Origin: Voacanga thouarsii
Lineage: Eukaryota; Streptophyta; Magnoliopsida; Gentianales; Apocynaceae
DNA: 64,000 nt
Reading direction: 5' to 3'
NCBI GenBank assembly: GCA_026120185.1
Contig: JANUWF010003376.1
Span: 2,046,001-2,110,000 of the forward strand
Shown here: positions 11,985 through 25,345 of the stretch, one piece after another
How positions within the stretch are numbered: position 1 is the stretch's first letter
Layout of the letters: each line of letters opens with the position of its first letter
Translations under genes and position numbers: made by a program
Notes under the pieces: model-generated
What the model was told of the DNA's origin: nothing
Seen by the model: the letters and a program-made list of their open reading frames with translations, nothing else
Database searches by the model: none

Positions 11985-13383
11985 TCCCTTAGTATATAAC
12001 CCGAAGATCTAAAGCTGACATAGTATATCCTGATCCTGAGATCGAGAGAACCCTCACAAAGGTTCGAAAGGTTGTAAGCGATAGGGTAAGAAAAGACATT
12101 GAGGTTAACCAACACAACAATGGCGGTAATGGTGGTAATGGTAGGCGGACTATGGATGATTTTGCAAAACCTACAATCTTAAGTACGAGTTCGAGTATTA
12201 CAAAACCTAGGATAGAGGTTAACAACTTTGAAATAAAGCCCAATATAATTCAAATGATCCAAAACATGGTACAATTTGATGGGTACCTGAGGAAGATCCT
12301 AATACCCACCTTGCGAGTTTTTTAGAAATCTGTGACACTTTTAAAATGAATGGGGATTCTGAGGATGCCATCAAACTAAGACTTTTTCCTTTTTCCTTGA
12401 GAGATTGAGCGAAATCGTGGTTAAAGTCTTTGCTAACCGGATCCATTACTACTTGGAATGTTTTAGCTAAAAAAATTTTGGTAAAATATCTTCTCCTAGC
12501 TAGAATATCCAAACTTAGGACTGATATTTTGGCCTTCAAACAATTAAAGTTTGAAAACCTTTATGAGTATTGGGAAATGTTTAAGGAAATGTTTAAAAAG
12601 TATCCTCATCATGGGTTTGAGTTAAGTATGCAAATGCAAATCTTTCACAGTGGTTTGAGCTTTACTACTAGGCAATTAATTGATACATTTGTAGGAGGCT
12701 CTATTAATTCTAAAACTCCAAAAAAGATATTTGATTTGATTGAAAATTTGGCCACAAACAACTATGCTTGGGGTAATTCATGGTCAAGAGCTCGTGTCCA
12801 AGGAGTACACAAGGTGGATGCAATGGTAGCTTTAGAGGCAAATGTAGAACACTCACATAAAAGATGGATCAATTGGTAATGTCTCATTCCAAAGGGCAGT
12901 TAATGAGTGTAAGTTGTGACTTTTGTGGAAAAGGCCATCCAAACCATGAATGCAAAAAATATGGGGTCATCACAAGAATCATTAGAACAAGCTACGTTTG
13001 CGGGTAATGGACGACAAGGTAATAATACCTATAACATGACTTATAATCCTAGTTGGAAGAATCATCCTAACTGTGCATAGAACAACCAAAACTAACCTAG
13101 GCAAGCTTCTTCTAATTTTGGGAACCAAAGGACTCAACATTCTTTGCCTTACAATGTACCACTACCTAAGCTATCATTGGAAGAGTTGGTTAACCAACTG
13201 GTAAGTGTCACAGAAACTCGAATTCAAGGAGTAGATGTAACCACAAGAAACTTGGAGGCATCCATGCTCAACCTCAAAAATCAAATTGGCCAACTGGCCA
13301 AACTCCTTAGAGATCATCAAATTGGATCTCTTCTGGGCAATACTGAAAGTAATCTACGCAATCTCGATTGTGAAAAGAAATAA
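11985..13383 (+). pseudogene. Gypsy gag, Athila/Tat-like
   Basis: Decayed gag of a non-chromovirus gypsy element. Translated blocks in order: KADIVYPDPEIERTLTKVRK near 12010, FEIKPNIIQMIQNMVQF near 12230, DPNTHLASFLEICDTFKMNG near 12300, LRLFPFSLRD near 12385, then open frame 12430-12879 with GSITTWNVLAKKILVKY, PHHGFELSMQMQIFHSGL and LATNNYAWG. A zinc knuckle CDFCGKGHPNHEC follows near 12920, then 13144-13383 with NLEASMLNLKNQIGQLAKLL, the usual Gag C-terminal block. Stops and frameshifts break it. No protease or RT follows. Placed 250 bp after the primer site, in the expected gag position. Confidence 0.85.
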
Positions 13384-13534
13384 TTCTGATTGATTTATTA
13401 TTTTTTTCCTTTGGGACATCCATTTAATGCTTGTGTGCTTTCATTTATCTCCATGTATTTTTGATTTTTTTATAATTCTATTTTTTTTCATAATTTCATA
13501 GTTTTTATTTTTTTAGTTTCAATATTTATTTAAA

Positions 13535-13612
<78 letters not shown>
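13535..13612 (+). repeat. (AAT)n microsatellite
   Basis: About 26 uninterrupted AAT/ATA units following the gypsy gag remnant. Confidence 0.95.
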
Positions 13613-13955
13613 TTTCTAGCCTAGAGTAGGGCCGGCGCCTGGCTTGGCCGAATGGAGTCGTCACCAGCTCTTGTCAGGCAAAACGTTTAAGTGGCCAATA
13701 TGACCACTTTGTTTTCAAATCCACCAACTTCCCTCAATTTTTCTCTCAAACCCGAGCTGTTTCTACACCCCCAAACACCACCGGTTCCATTTTAACCTTC
13801 AAGAACATCACTCCAACACCAAATCCTCTTATTTTTGTTGAACCTACGGATCCAAATTCTAAAAATCTCAACTTTTTCTTCAAAAATCCACTTTCAAATC
13901 TCTCATTTCAAGTAAGATTTTCATCCAAAAGATTGCATCTTTTGCTTGCCCATGC
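13613..13955. other. Noncoding DNA between gypsy gag and copia remnant
   Basis: C/T-rich, with no coding motif. It may be 3' noncoding sequence of the gypsy element, which would make the element a gag-only derivative; that is an inference. Confidence 0.3.
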
Positions 13956-13956
13956 A

Positions 13957-15150
13957 TTATAGAACACAAATGTAACCATTAATGGAAGTTGCAGAACCAT
14001 AATGAATATCATTCAATGAAAAAGAATAACATTTATTCTTAAAAATTAAATAAAATCCATATAAGTCTAAACACGTAACTGAGACAATATTTTTTAATAA
14101 ACCTGGTACAAAATAACAGTTTTGTAGTTCTAAAACTAATTTTGAAGGCAAGTGTAGCTCATGAGTCCCTACAGCGTAGGCCCACATTGCCCTTCTCATG
14201 CCTTCTACTATCCTTTAGTCCTTGCAAATTATTACACAAATGAGATCCACACCTGGTATCTAATAACCATATCTTATTTCTAAAGGCAGTATTGACCTTA
14301 ATCATAAACATATCCAGAGTAGAAGTAGAAGTGCCCACAAGTTTATCCTTCTGCTTATTTTCCTTGACGGTCTCCAAGTAAGCTTTGCAGTTGCGCCTCC
14401 AATGGCTCATCTTTTCACAATGATGGCATAGTCCTTTGGTAGCTGCCTCATTCTTTTTCATACCATCTTTGGGCTTTACAAAAGCCTTCTTTTTCTTCTT
14501 AGGAACCTTCTTCCTAGAAGAGGAAGATTCTACTAACATAATTGCATTGGATTCCTTCTTCATAAAGGACTTCGCAGTTTTGTGTAAATTAATCAACTCG
14601 AGTATGGTGGACTCAATCTTGTTCATCCAGTAGTTAATAACAATTTGTGAAAAACTACTTTGTAAAAATTACAAAATTAAGTCAATACTTAATTCATTGT
14701 CCATCACAAAACTAAGAGATCTGAGCTTCTCAATTAAGCCCAACATCTTTAGCGCATGAGTGGCCACAGAAGTACCATCAGCTATCTTTGAACGAAACAA
14801 TTGTTTTGTTATTTCATATCTTTCCATTCTGGCTTGGGCATCAAACAGCTCTCGAAGATGTAAGATAATCGAGTAAGCATCCATATGCTCGTGTTGTTTT
14901 TGCAGTTCAAGGGTCATTGACACCAACATCACATAGGATGCCATGTCACTATCTCTTTATGCTTCTTGTGGACATCATGCTCATCAGTATGAGCCTCTTG
15001 AGCAGGTGGTGGCAGAATAGGAGCCTCTAACACATATAGCAACTTTTTCAACTTTAGAACAATTTTCAAATTTTTATACCAGTCGAGAAACTTTGTTTTA
15101 GTTAGTTTGTTGGTTTCCAAGATGCTACATAGGTTTAGGTTGGTCAACAT
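13957..15150 (-). pseudogene. Copia gag and protease remnant (X1 element)
   Basis: Minus-strand copia Gag start at 15150 (MLTNLNLCSILETNKL, FLDWYKNLKIVL), continuing in a second frame from 14944 (MASYVMLVSM, HMDAYSIILHLRELF, IEKLRSLSFVMDNE) and a third from 14626 with a lysine-rich stretch and zinc knuckle CHHCEKMSHWRRNC near 14420. The protease region reads WLLDTRCGSHLCNN near 14240, so the D-S/T-G triad is changed to D-T-R, then NIVSVTCLDLYGF near 14070. Two frame changes and a stop at 13957 end it; integrase, RT and RNase H are missing. It lies downstream of the 5' LTR at 17410-19317. Confidence 0.85.
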
Positions 15151-17396
15151 GATGCAGATGACCTAGATGTTAAGATAGAGAAAATTAGCTAACTGTATAT
15201 GCACATGTATGCAAATAAGTAGGTCTTAAATTAAGTGCATTATTATTCCACTATTTTACTCAAACCAATAGCCCCTACTATTGATTTAGAAAAGCCCGTT
15301 AGAAGCATTCCTAGAGGACCGGTATCTAAATTCCTCAAGAATGTCCTTAGGTTTGCCCAACAAGCCACTCTTAAGTTGAATGGTAGGTATACAATACCAA
15401 TTATATCGTATGTAATTACCAGATTATTATGTGATTAATATCTTTTAATCTTAAAGATTTTAAGCTAACCAAATCTTGCCTCTAATTTTCTTTATGCTTG
15501 AGTTAGACCAACTAGAATAAAGAAATTAGTTATACCCGACCCATTAACAAAGAATTTAAAATTTCATAGCTTGAGCATTCTCAATGTTAAGTAGGCTTAG
15601 GTTAGCCTGACAACTTGGTCTCGAAAAAGGACTCTCGTTTTTATTATATTTTTGGAAGGCATTGTGTTTAATTTTGATTGAGGGATTTGTGATATTAGTG
15701 TCCTAACATACCATGCATAATATCATCATATCTATACATTGCAAAATAATAACATGGTTTGGTTATGGACTTTACTATATTAATTTCCTTGAGCCACAAA
15801 CGAAATTAATTTGGCCAATCTAAAGTGTTCATGTATGATATAGGAAGAAGACCTTATCATCCTCTTTTTAGTCTTGGTCATCCTCTCTTGAACTTCTAAT
15901 AAATTCTATTATATCTAAACTATGTAATCTAATTACATAAAGTTTTAATAAAGAAACCTCGAGTTACATTCGAGGGAGTTTAGATGATAAGAGAAATTTA
16001 CACAAGAAAAATAGAGAAGGCAAGACTTGTAGGCCATATTTAATTCAAAAACAAAGCAATAAAATGCATGAACAATTTAATTGGGTCCATAGTCCATAAC
16101 CAAACCATCATGCTAATTTTATGCTCGAAATAAAATTAAACATAACAAATAATTCCAAAATCACTATTTTGAAAAAATAGAATAAATTATAAAATCTATA
16201 GTTTAGAAGGTATATTAATTCCTACAATTAATTCCAAAATCACTATTTTGGAAAATAGAATAAATTCTAAAATTATTATTTTAGAAAATATATTAATTGC
16301 TAAAATCATATTTTAGGAATTAAAATAACATATAATCTAATAATAAACTATGAATTTTTATTTTCACTATTTAAGTTAAAACCATTTATAGGAACTAAAT
16401 TTAAAAGACTAAAATTCAAAATTATTCTCCACGTCAAGGATAAAAAACCTTTGGAAGAATAAACCATGAATTTATTTTTTTAAAATTACTTAGTTCCAAT
16501 TTAAAATGTTTTCCTTAATTTTTTTATCTAGAGAAAAAAATATTTTCTCAAAAACCTTTGTGTATTTGATCACAAAATTAAATATAATAGATATGCTCCA
16601 AAAATAAAATTTTTAATGCTATTTCTAACATTGAATTCTTATATGACCAAATAATGGATTAAACATCATAATAATAAAAAGAATAAAATGATCTTGTTTA
16701 ATCCTAAGTTGGTTCCCCTTTACTAACGATTTTCATGCATAATTATTTATCACAATAAACAAACCATTGCAAGAAAAATAATCTCATGTGATACGGGCCC
16801 AAAAAGAAAAAGAAATTACAAGATAATGAAAAGAAAAGAAAAAACTTCAAGAGGCCCGAACCATGACTCGTGACCGTACCGCCTGAACCGCCAAAAAAAC
16901 CGCACAAACCATGTGTTGAACCAAATGCAAAGCCGTGGTAGGCATTGTATAAGCCTCCCACTGATCAAGGCATTAACGCCTTGATCCTCCTGCGGCTGTA
17001 CATAGGCCAGCCTCAGCTTGCAAGAAGCCATTTGCAGCTGGGCCTTCTGATTTTGTCTCATCTTTCTTCCATTTTCAAGCCTTCTCTGTTTCTTTTCCAG
17101 AGGGGTTTTCTTCAGGCATTTATCCAAGCACCATTTAGTCACAGAATATGTAAATTGAAATTGAATTACAATATCAAATGCCCATGCCTTTCAAAACGAA
17201 GCGTACACGACTTCTACGAAATTGATTAAAATTAAATTACAGGTGCATATGCCTCAAGGTGCAAGGCGTACACAAAATCTACCCATATCCAAAAAATATG
17301 AGGGATCTATATAATTGCAAAGATTATAATTTTTATTAGTAAAGGAACTACCTTTTTGGTTATTAACCCTAAGTATGCTCCTAGATTAAATTATGA
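15151..17396 (-). other. Leader of X1 copia element
   Basis: Untranslated region between primer site and gag, about 2.2 kb, similar in layout to the 1.8 kb leader of the complete copia at 47151-48929. Shared landmarks on the minus strand include a GGGCCCGTAT block (near 16795) followed by the CATGAAAA and GGATTAAACAAG blocks. No conserved open frame; 16743-17229 holds several overlapping short frames that I regard as noise. Confidence 0.6.
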
Positions 17397-17407
17397 CTCT
17401 GTTACTA
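17397..17407 (-). promoter_or_regulatory. Degenerate iMet-tRNA primer-binding site
   Basis: Plus-strand CTCTGTTACTA, the reverse of TAGTAACAGAG, is a two-base variant of the TGGTATCAGAG site used by most plant copia elements. It sits 2 bp inside the LTR boundary at 17410. Confidence 0.65.
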
Positions 17408-17409
17408 TT

Positions 17410-19317
17410 TGAAGGATCGTAGGGAAATTAAACATGCAGTGGAAGACAACAAATTAAATTTTTTTCCGAGCAAAAGTCTTGGAATACTTACTTCTAGGGC
17501 AATTAACTTTAATAACCGGAGTAGGATTCGGGTGCAACAATGCTTGTTGAACTGGAACATCTACTTGTTTTGCGGGAACACTAGCTAGCAGTCAGCTCCT
17601 TCCCATCAAACACTCACCACTTTTGCTAGCTCATGACCTTCCAAAGTATTTTCTAACCACTATGGATCTCTACCGGTGAAAGTAGAATTTAGTTGAAGAA
17701 AATTGGAACAAAAACAAAATAGCTCAACATTAAGGAAAAACAAAGGAAACAAAAGCCAAGGGGAAAAAAAAAAACGGTGGCTCTTAATTTGTTTTTTTTT
17801 TTTGTTGAGAAAATCAAAAGTTGTATCTTCAGTAAGAAAATTTTTGTCAACATCAACCAGGCTTACGCAATTCCTTTTTTTTTTTATTTCTTATTAAAAA
17901 TTAGCCACCGAATTTCCTTTTCTTTTTTATTTCCTATTTTTCATTTTCTTTCTTGTGTGGCAACTACACTAGGTTTCTAAACCTGTAGCCATCCCATGCA
18001 AACCTTGGTGGGCCATAGCTCTTCTTAATTAGTCCAAGACTAATTAAATAGCTCTCTTATTAATTAATTAATCTACTTCGTCTTAATAAAATTATCCAAA
18101 ATAATTATTAATTAATTAATTAAATTAGCTCTTTTATTAATTAATTAAACCACTTGAACACAATAAAAATTTATCCAAGATAATTAATTAATAAACTAAT
18201 TAATTATATTGGCCTAATTAATTATTCTAGTCCAAATAAATAATTAATTGGACTTATAGAATAATTCTTCCAATAATAAATTCGTCCAATAAGCCCACAT
18301 AGTAAATAAATTTACCAAGGTTTTTGAGCTACTCTGGGGACTAAAAGACAAATTATTATTGACTACTAAAATAATCAAAATACCCCTGCTAATATATAGT
18401 AGTATTTTTATCATTTTAAATATTTTATTTATCACCATATAGAAATATGGACCCCGAGAATAATATTGCAAGTGCAGTGTCTTCAATGTACATGTGTAAT
18501 GACGAAAATACCCTCTACGTAACACCTATCATTGAGATAGAAAAATAGTACCAACACCTTTCTTAGTGACGTCTACCATCATTTGTTAGCTAGTCCGATA
18601 ATCCGTGACTTCTAGTATGTACCAACTTATCTCAAGGAGCTACCCATAAAGCATACATACTTCATCACATTTTTCAAGGCCCTAGATTATTTAATTATCT
18701 CGGACAATCACAAGGGGGTGATTTCTTCATGTAATGAAGTATAGAAACTCAATTGTATCAGACCGTCTCAATTAACTGGAGTCATATACCGAACGTACAA
18801 AGTTATTTGCCTTGTGATAAGACCTCATCCAACATATATCAAAATGCATAAGTCTAGCTTCACTAAACCACTAACTTACACTCAAGTCCTAGGATACTCG
18901 TTTACGCATTAGCTGCAATAAACCAATCATTATTTATTATAGTACTTTGATAAAGATTATTATCGCGTGGTCTGGTTTTACGTATTCTAAAATACACTTA
19001 CACCATTAGCATGAGTAGACTATTCATTGGTTAAAGGTAAACCATTCCCTATTTGAAAACTATAGTATAATAATCTAAACCTTGATAAAGTGCCCAATTT
19101 CATCAATCGATCAAGAACAATTTTTTTCTTATGTGTTAGTAGCCCATAATCTACACCTTACTGTGAAAGCACGACACAATCATGTATATTACTTACTAAT
19201 AAACATAGACCTTTAATGTTGCAAATATATATAAACAAACAACTATTAATGAATCAAACTTTTATTAATTTCCAAAATACAAAGATACATAGGCCATTTT
19301 GGGCATATGTTCCAACA
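17410..19317 (-). repeat. C-type copia 5' LTR (L1) of X1 element
   Basis: Reverse-orientation LTR of about 1908 bp. On the minus strand it begins TGTTGGAACATATG at 19317 and ends CTACGATCCTTCA at 17410, next to the primer site. It shares landmarks with the C-type LTRs at 41498-43476: CAAAATACCCCTGCTA near 18378, the GTCTACCATC block near 18570, CTCAAGGAGCTACCC near 18630 and CATACCGAACGTACAA near 18785. It is more diverged than the complete element's LTRs. Confidence 0.8.
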
Positions 19318-19319
19318 GA

Positions 19320-19324
19320 ATTCT
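19320..19324. repeat. Target-site duplication ATTCT (left)
   Basis: Five bases before the solo LTR at 19325, repeated at 21050-21054. Confidence 0.85.
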
Positions 19325-21049
19325 TGTTAGTGTTGTGCCCTAGAGGCAATCACTTGTACTTTGTATATAACACATTTGTTTTATAATATAATGCATTATT
19401 TTATTTTTTAGTTTGTTTTCTTTACTTTCATGTAAAATAACTATTAAATAAAGTTCTTAATACAACACTGTGTTAAGAAAATCATGCTAGAAATCATGAT
19501 GTGAAATTCCTATTACACTATTATTTTACATAGTGTTAGTACTTAAATATTTCCTAGTCATAGTATTAATGAGATAGGACATCATTAATGCATTAAGACT
19601 AGTACGTGTTAGACTTCCTGATCTGATCAAATGGTAGTTTTTATATCCGTAAGTATTGAGATACTCAAAATTAACACACGGATGCTTGTTAGTAGAACAA
19701 GTATATTGGATGACTTGACTATGAGATAATCACACGGATAACTATGTAGTGCCAGTGATACAATCTCATTATAGCAAACGTACAAGTATCCTTAGACTTG
19801 AGATTTCTAAAGTACTTTATTTGTTGAGCATTGTACTTTGATTTCAATTCTGAAGCCAGATTGAGAGCCACCTATGGGATATATATTGGGTACAATGTGA
19901 GGTAAACGAAAGTAGCTGAGAGAGCCAATAAAGGATTCGCCACTACCAATAGTAGAGGCGAATATCTCACGGCCACTTGTTGGAATTACTACTTGTGAAA
20001 TCCTTGGCCAAAGTTATTGTGTATTGAAAAAAATTCCAATTGATACGCATGTAGAGTAGTGGATTCCTGGTACAAGTACTAATATGTTTGGGCCAAAATT
20101 AAGATATATTCTGGAGGGAGTTGGCACTAATTCCATACTACAAACAGAATGAGATATTATATGGTGAAATGAGTTTATTGTATTGTAGTTTGTTATTGAA
20201 GGGTTCATGTCAAACCACTTGACTTCCTGGACTCTTGGGTGGTCATGATGTGTTGCTAGATACCGTTCATGATCTGCTGAATATGGCTTATTAATTGATG
20301 AATTAATCAACCAATCATGATAAGAATTAATATGTTAATTCTAAATTATTAAGGATTATTAATCTCAAAGACGTTTGAATTAATTCGTATTCGCTACCAA
20401 TAAACCAGGAAACCTAATAGGTCACACACAATAGAGGATTATGTACTCGAGGTGTTATATGATATCATTGTGAGGTTAATGTGAGAAGTAGACATTATTT
20501 GGGCCAAATTATAATTAATTATAATTTTTGGACCAAATTATAATTATGAGAACTTGAAGATTCCAATTAAAATTTAATGAATTCTAATTTGATTAGAATT
20601 CATGGAGGTTGTGTCGGCATGAATCTTTGGGATTTTTTTTTTCTGAGAATACGCTGTGGTTGGTCTTTTAGAAAATATTGAGAAAAATTGTTCTCTCTGG
20701 AAGGGGAAAAACCTCACGACTCTCTTTGTTCTTCTTCTCACTGAATTTACCCTAGATGCCGTTCTTCTCTGCTAGCATAGAGATTGTGATCAGGATTCTT
20801 GAGTATCTTCTGTGTGGATATTGTTAGAGGGAGTTTTACACTTAGACTCTAGTGGCAATGACGAGGAGCTCTAGTATTGCTGGATCGCACCTCAACAGAG
20901 GAAAGAAAATTTTAAACGACAGAGACATCTGACAAAAGGTATATCTTCTTGTTTTTGATCCGTCTATTGCACATACATGCGGTCCTCTTGTCTAGAATCT
21001 TTTATTTCTGCTGCGTAATGCATATATGATGCATTTAAGGATTCTAACA
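19325..21049 (+). mobile_element. Solo A-type copia LTR (A1)
   Basis: Plus-orientation LTR of 1725 bp with TG...CA ends (TGTTAGTGTTGTGCCCTAG ... GGATTCTAACA) and flanking ATTCT duplications. No primer site follows and no polypurine tract precedes, so it is a solo LTR. It is homologous along its length to the 3' LTR at 56351-58119 (first 20 bases share GTTAGT-TT-TGCCCTAGA) and to the split reverse LTR at 3306-7252. Confidence 0.92.
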
Positions 21050-21054
21050 ATTCT
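21050..21054. repeat. Target-site duplication ATTCT (right)
   Basis: Right-hand copy of the 5-bp duplication of the solo LTR 19325-21049. Confidence 0.85.
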
Positions 21055-21321
21055 ATCTTCTATTAAAGTAGATTTTTGTTTAACCAAAACCTAAACATCT
21101 ATTCTTTCTTTTGTTTCACAAAATTCGTTCACTCTTCCTCTCTAAAACTCTTTTAATTTCTGCCAGCCTAGAGCAAAAAGATGACAACGCTTTTTCTATC
21201 ATCTTTCACCTAAGAAGTGGAAGCAAAATAGGAGTTTTTCATTCCTCCAAACACTCTAGACATCATCCCATCTTTCCTGGTAGAGTTGGAGTCTAACTAA
21301 ACTTCTACTCAACAAACACCG
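21055..21321. other. Unassigned 267-bp stretch
   Basis: Lies between the solo LTR and the next copia LTR. It could be pre-insertion DNA or decayed LTR. A 61-residue open frame at 21111-21296 has no recognisable motif. Confidence 0.3.
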
Positions 21322-23179
21322 TGAAGCTTAAAATACAAATGTGAAGTAAACATACAGACAACACAGAACCTAAAAAAAGTAGAAGAGAACATAGAGGAAG
21401 AATTTTTCTTTTACCTTTGCACTTTAAAATTTTCTTTGGTGTCAAAGAGGATGACTGAACAATAGGGATTTCTCTTCTACTTGTTGAAGCTTCTGGTTCA
21501 AAACCCACTAGCTGTCTACTTCTTCTTGCTTGCATAAATGCCGAGGCTTCTCAATTCTCAAAATATTCCTTTGCCTAAATTCTGTTGGTGAATACAATCT
21601 ACGCGAGGAAATTTTTTCTATATCTCTTGGCTCTCTGCTATCAATTAGCAGTATCAAGGAAGAAAGGAAAAATCGAGAGAGGAGAAAACCAGACGACTTG
21701 GCTTTTTTTTTTCTTTTTTTTTAATTCATAGAAATGTATCCAACAATATACTTGGTTTTTCTGATAACAATAACTCCTCATAATCCAGGTTTTTCGAAAC
21801 CATCTAGATATTATCAATAGAAGACATTTAGCTAGTCCTAAACTTTTCTATTTTGTGAATAATAAAACCCTTTGGTCCAAGCCATTGGGCCATAAAATTT
21901 AATTATTTATTTTCTGGGCTTATAAAAATGACCCAATAAATAATTAATGAGTCTAAATAGACCAAGATAATTATTCAAGCCTTTTATCTAGTTTAGGCCC
22001 AGGTTAATTTTTTTTCCTGTTATTCAATCTGGTCTCAGGCACTGAATAATTAATTAACCAATTAAACTAGATAATAAATTTAAATTAATTCTTCTCGGCC
22101 TTTTATTTTATTCCAGTCCAATAATAAATTAGTGTTCATAAATAAAATAAAATTCTCTTTAACTAAGACCATTTTTTCAACCCAAAATTAAATAGGACTT
22201 ATATGCTATTTCGATGACAAAAAAGAAGCATCGCTTTGGCTACTAAAATGACCAAAATACCTCTGTTATATAAATAACTATATTTTGCATTTGAAATCTT
22301 TTTAATATCACCATAAGAAAATATTAATCCCAATGACAATGCCGCGTTAGCAATGTCTCCGACCTATAGGTATAATGACTAAAATACCCTTCTACACATC
22401 GCCATTGAATTAGAGAGGAAGAAGTGTACTACTACCTCTTTAAAAGACATCTACCATCTTTAGGTTTCTAATCCAATGGTCCACGACTTCTTGGAATATT
22501 TTCACTTTCCAAGGGAGCTACCCTAAAGCAAATATCTAAGTCATGTTCCATACGGCCCTGAATATCTAGATCATTCAGATAGCCATAAAGGACGCTATAG
22601 CATAGAAGCTATCATGTACAAGCATATCTTAACTAACTAGTCATATATACCTAACATACAAGTATATTAGTCCTATAATAGAATCTCAACTATAGTACAT
22701 CAAAGAATATACTTCCAACTTCATTAGACCACCAACTCATACTAAAACTGTAGAGTATAAGTTCACGATGTAGCAGTAGTAGTCTATGTTTCTACCATAT
22801 AGTACTTCTAGAAACCACTACTACTCTATGTAATCGAAATACGTTTGTGTTATAAAATAAGAAGACTACTCATTTGTTGAAAGTAAGCCATTCCACATTT
22901 AGAATTCATAATACAATAACCTTACCATGATGAGATTTTCATTCTCACCATTAGATTAATAACGATAGTTTATGTGTTAAATAACCTGTGGTCCATACCT
23001 TACTGTGAAAGACCTTAATTCACATGAACCATTTACTTAAATACAATGGGTCTTTTCCAGTGAAAATGTGCACAAAAACTAATGAAACTATTCACAAACA
23101 ATTTCTGAGAATAAAACTTTTATTAATACAAATCAAGTTTACATAAAAAACCTAGTCTAAAAGGACATACATCCCAACA
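21322..23179 (-). repeat. C-type copia 3' LTR (L2)
   Basis: Reverse-orientation LTR ending CATCCCAACA at 23179. It is homologous to the complete element's LTR: TTTTACCTTTGCA near 21410, TTGGTGAATACAA near 21580, the AATAATTAATTAACCAA block near 22043, CAAAATACCTCTG near 22253, the TCACCATAAG block near 22309 and CATACCTTACTGTGAAAGACC near 22993. The left limit (TGAAGCTTAA) is an estimate; the right limit abuts a polypurine tract and pol. Confidence 0.75.
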
Positions 23180-23194
23180 ATCTCCCACTTGTAT
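23180..23194 (-). promoter_or_regulatory. Polypurine tract of L2 copia
   Basis: Minus-strand CAAGTGGGAGATT directly next to the 3' LTR, the expected plus-strand primer of an LTR element. It matches the tract of the complete copia (AAGTGGGACAT) but for small changes. Confidence 0.7.
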
Positions 23195-25345
23195 TCTAAG
23201 ACTAAGTAAGTCCATAGGTGCCCATCCCTATGATGTCTAAGTATTTTCTAAAGACTCTTTCATCTAAAGGTTTGGTGAAAGGATCTGCTAGATTGTTCTC
23301 CAAGACAATTTGTTCCACCACGACTTCCTATCTCTGGATGAAATTCCAGATCAGGTAGTTCTTCCTCTCAATATACTTCTATTTTTTGTGGTTTTTTGGA
23401 TTGTGAGACCGCACCGTTGTTGTTGCAATACATCACCATCAGCCTTTCTATTTGTGGCATGACTCTAAGTTCTAAAAGGAACTTCTGGAGCCAGACTACT
23501 TTCTTAGATGCATCTGAAACTACCACATACTCAACTTCCATGGTTGAGTTAGCAATACAAGATTGCTTAATATTCCTTCATGAAATAGCCCATCCAGACA
23601 AGATGAAGACATGTCCACTAGTAAATTTTCTCTCATCCTTATCCGCCTGGAACTTTGAGTCTATGTATCCTGTAGGAACCAAGTCATCAGCCCTGTAAAC
23701 TAGCATATAATCTCCCATTCCCTTAAAGTACTTGATAATATACTTTACAGTTTGCCAATAAACCTCCCCAGAGTTTGACTGATATCTTCTAACTAACCCT
23801 ATAGCAAAACAGATATCTGGCCTAATGTACAACATGGTGTACATGAGACTGTCCACAGTCGAAGCATTGAAAATCCTACTCACCTGTCTTTTTCTTCTTG
23901 AAACTTTAGACAGTCCTTTAAAGAAAAAGATAACCCATGTCTGCAAGGGATTAACACTCCCTTACATGAGTTCACGTTGAACTTGGCTAGCATCTTGTCA
24001 ATGTATGTAGCATGGGATAATTCTAGCATTCTCTATTTCTTATTTCTAAGAAGTTTAATCCCGAGAACGTAACTGACTTCTCCCAAGTCCTTCATACTGA
24101 ATTGATAAGACAACCAAATCTTAGTAGATGACAATATCCCTACATCATTCCCAATGAGTAGAATGTATCACATATGGTATAAGGAAAACCACGTTTATGA
24201 CTTCTAGTTTTCTGTACACACATGGTTCATCCTTGTTTTGTATAAAACCGTAAACTTTACAGTCTCATCAAAATGAATGTTCTATGTTGTGGATGCTTGC
24301 TTAAGTCCATAAATAGATTTTTTAAGCTTACAAACTATATATTCCTGGCCTTCAGCAATAAAGCCTTCAGGTTGGGACATAAAGATGTTTTCACTAAGAT
24401 GGCCATTTAGAAATGTCGTTTTGACATCCATTTACCATATATCGTAGTCATAATAAAATGTGATGGCAAGGAGAATTCGGATGTACTTAAGCTTGGCTAT
24501 TGGGGAAAAGGTTTTCTCATAGTCGATACCTTCTTTCTGAGTGTATCCTTTTCCCACAAACCTATCTTTAAAGGTTTCCATCTTCCTATCCGTTCCCCTT
24601 TTCCTCTTGTGTAGCCACTTACACCTAATGGGTTTCAACCCTTCAAGTGAAGCTATAAGATCCCAAATCTAATTGATGTACATAGATTCAATCTTAACTT
24701 TCATTATTTCATACCATAGGTTTGCATCGTCATCAGCAATAACTTCCTCATATCTAGTATGATCTTATACTTGATGGTTCGAGACTAGGCCAAAAACCTC
24801 TCTTGTCTATCTTTTCGGAACCCTAGATACCCTCCTATTACGATGAGGCTCCATTTTTACAGGTTCCTAAGGTTATGTCTTTTCTTGTTCCACAAATGGG
24901 TTAGAAGAAGTCGATTCAGAAGATATTTTCTCTTTAAATTCTAACCTTGTTGAACTTTTAGTGGACGTGCTTTGATCATCCTCCAAGTATCTAGCATTAG
25001 CACTCACAAGTACCTTTTGCTCCTTGGGATGATAAAAGTAATCACTATTTGTTCCTTTTAAATACCCAATGAAATAGCATAATTCTGATCTTAGTTCTAA
25101 CTTGTCTCCCTTGATCAATACATAAGCTGGACAACCCCGTATCTTAAGATATCCATATCTCATAGGGTGTCCTAGGTATTAACTTGGAAGGTACCAAGTT
25201 CAGAATATATACCGTTGTTTCCAAGGTATATCCCTAAAAGGATATCAGAAGAGTAGCATGAGACATCATTCTTCAAACCATTTCCACCAATGTCCTATTT
25301 CTTCTCTCAGCTACTCTGTTTTGCTGGTGTTGTGAATATTCCCTA
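23195..25345 (-). pseudogene. Copia integrase C-terminus, RT and RNase H (L2 element)
   Basis: Minus-strand pol 3' half of a C-type copia. Order on the minus strand: integrase end near 25340-25250 ([17 protein letters not shown] then MMSHATLLISF), 25163-24873 with [18 protein letters not shown] block and YFYHPKEQKVLVS, RT start 24638-24432 ([30 protein letters not shown]), then 23946-23578 with PDICFAIGLVRRYQSN, YIIKYFKGMGDYMLVY and SGHVFILSGWAIS. Frames are broken at several points. It keeps the RT/RNase H segment that is deleted from the complete copia at 43938. Truncated at ~25345, so gag and the 5' LTR are missing. Confidence 0.85.

Noticed and set aside
16743..17229. Cluster of overlapping 70-108-residue frames
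   Set aside because: Within the leader of the X1 copia next to its primer site; no motif and conflicting strands.
20014..20310. 98-residue minus-strand frame
   Set aside because: Inside the solo A-type LTR and interrupted in the homologous LTR at 56351-58119.
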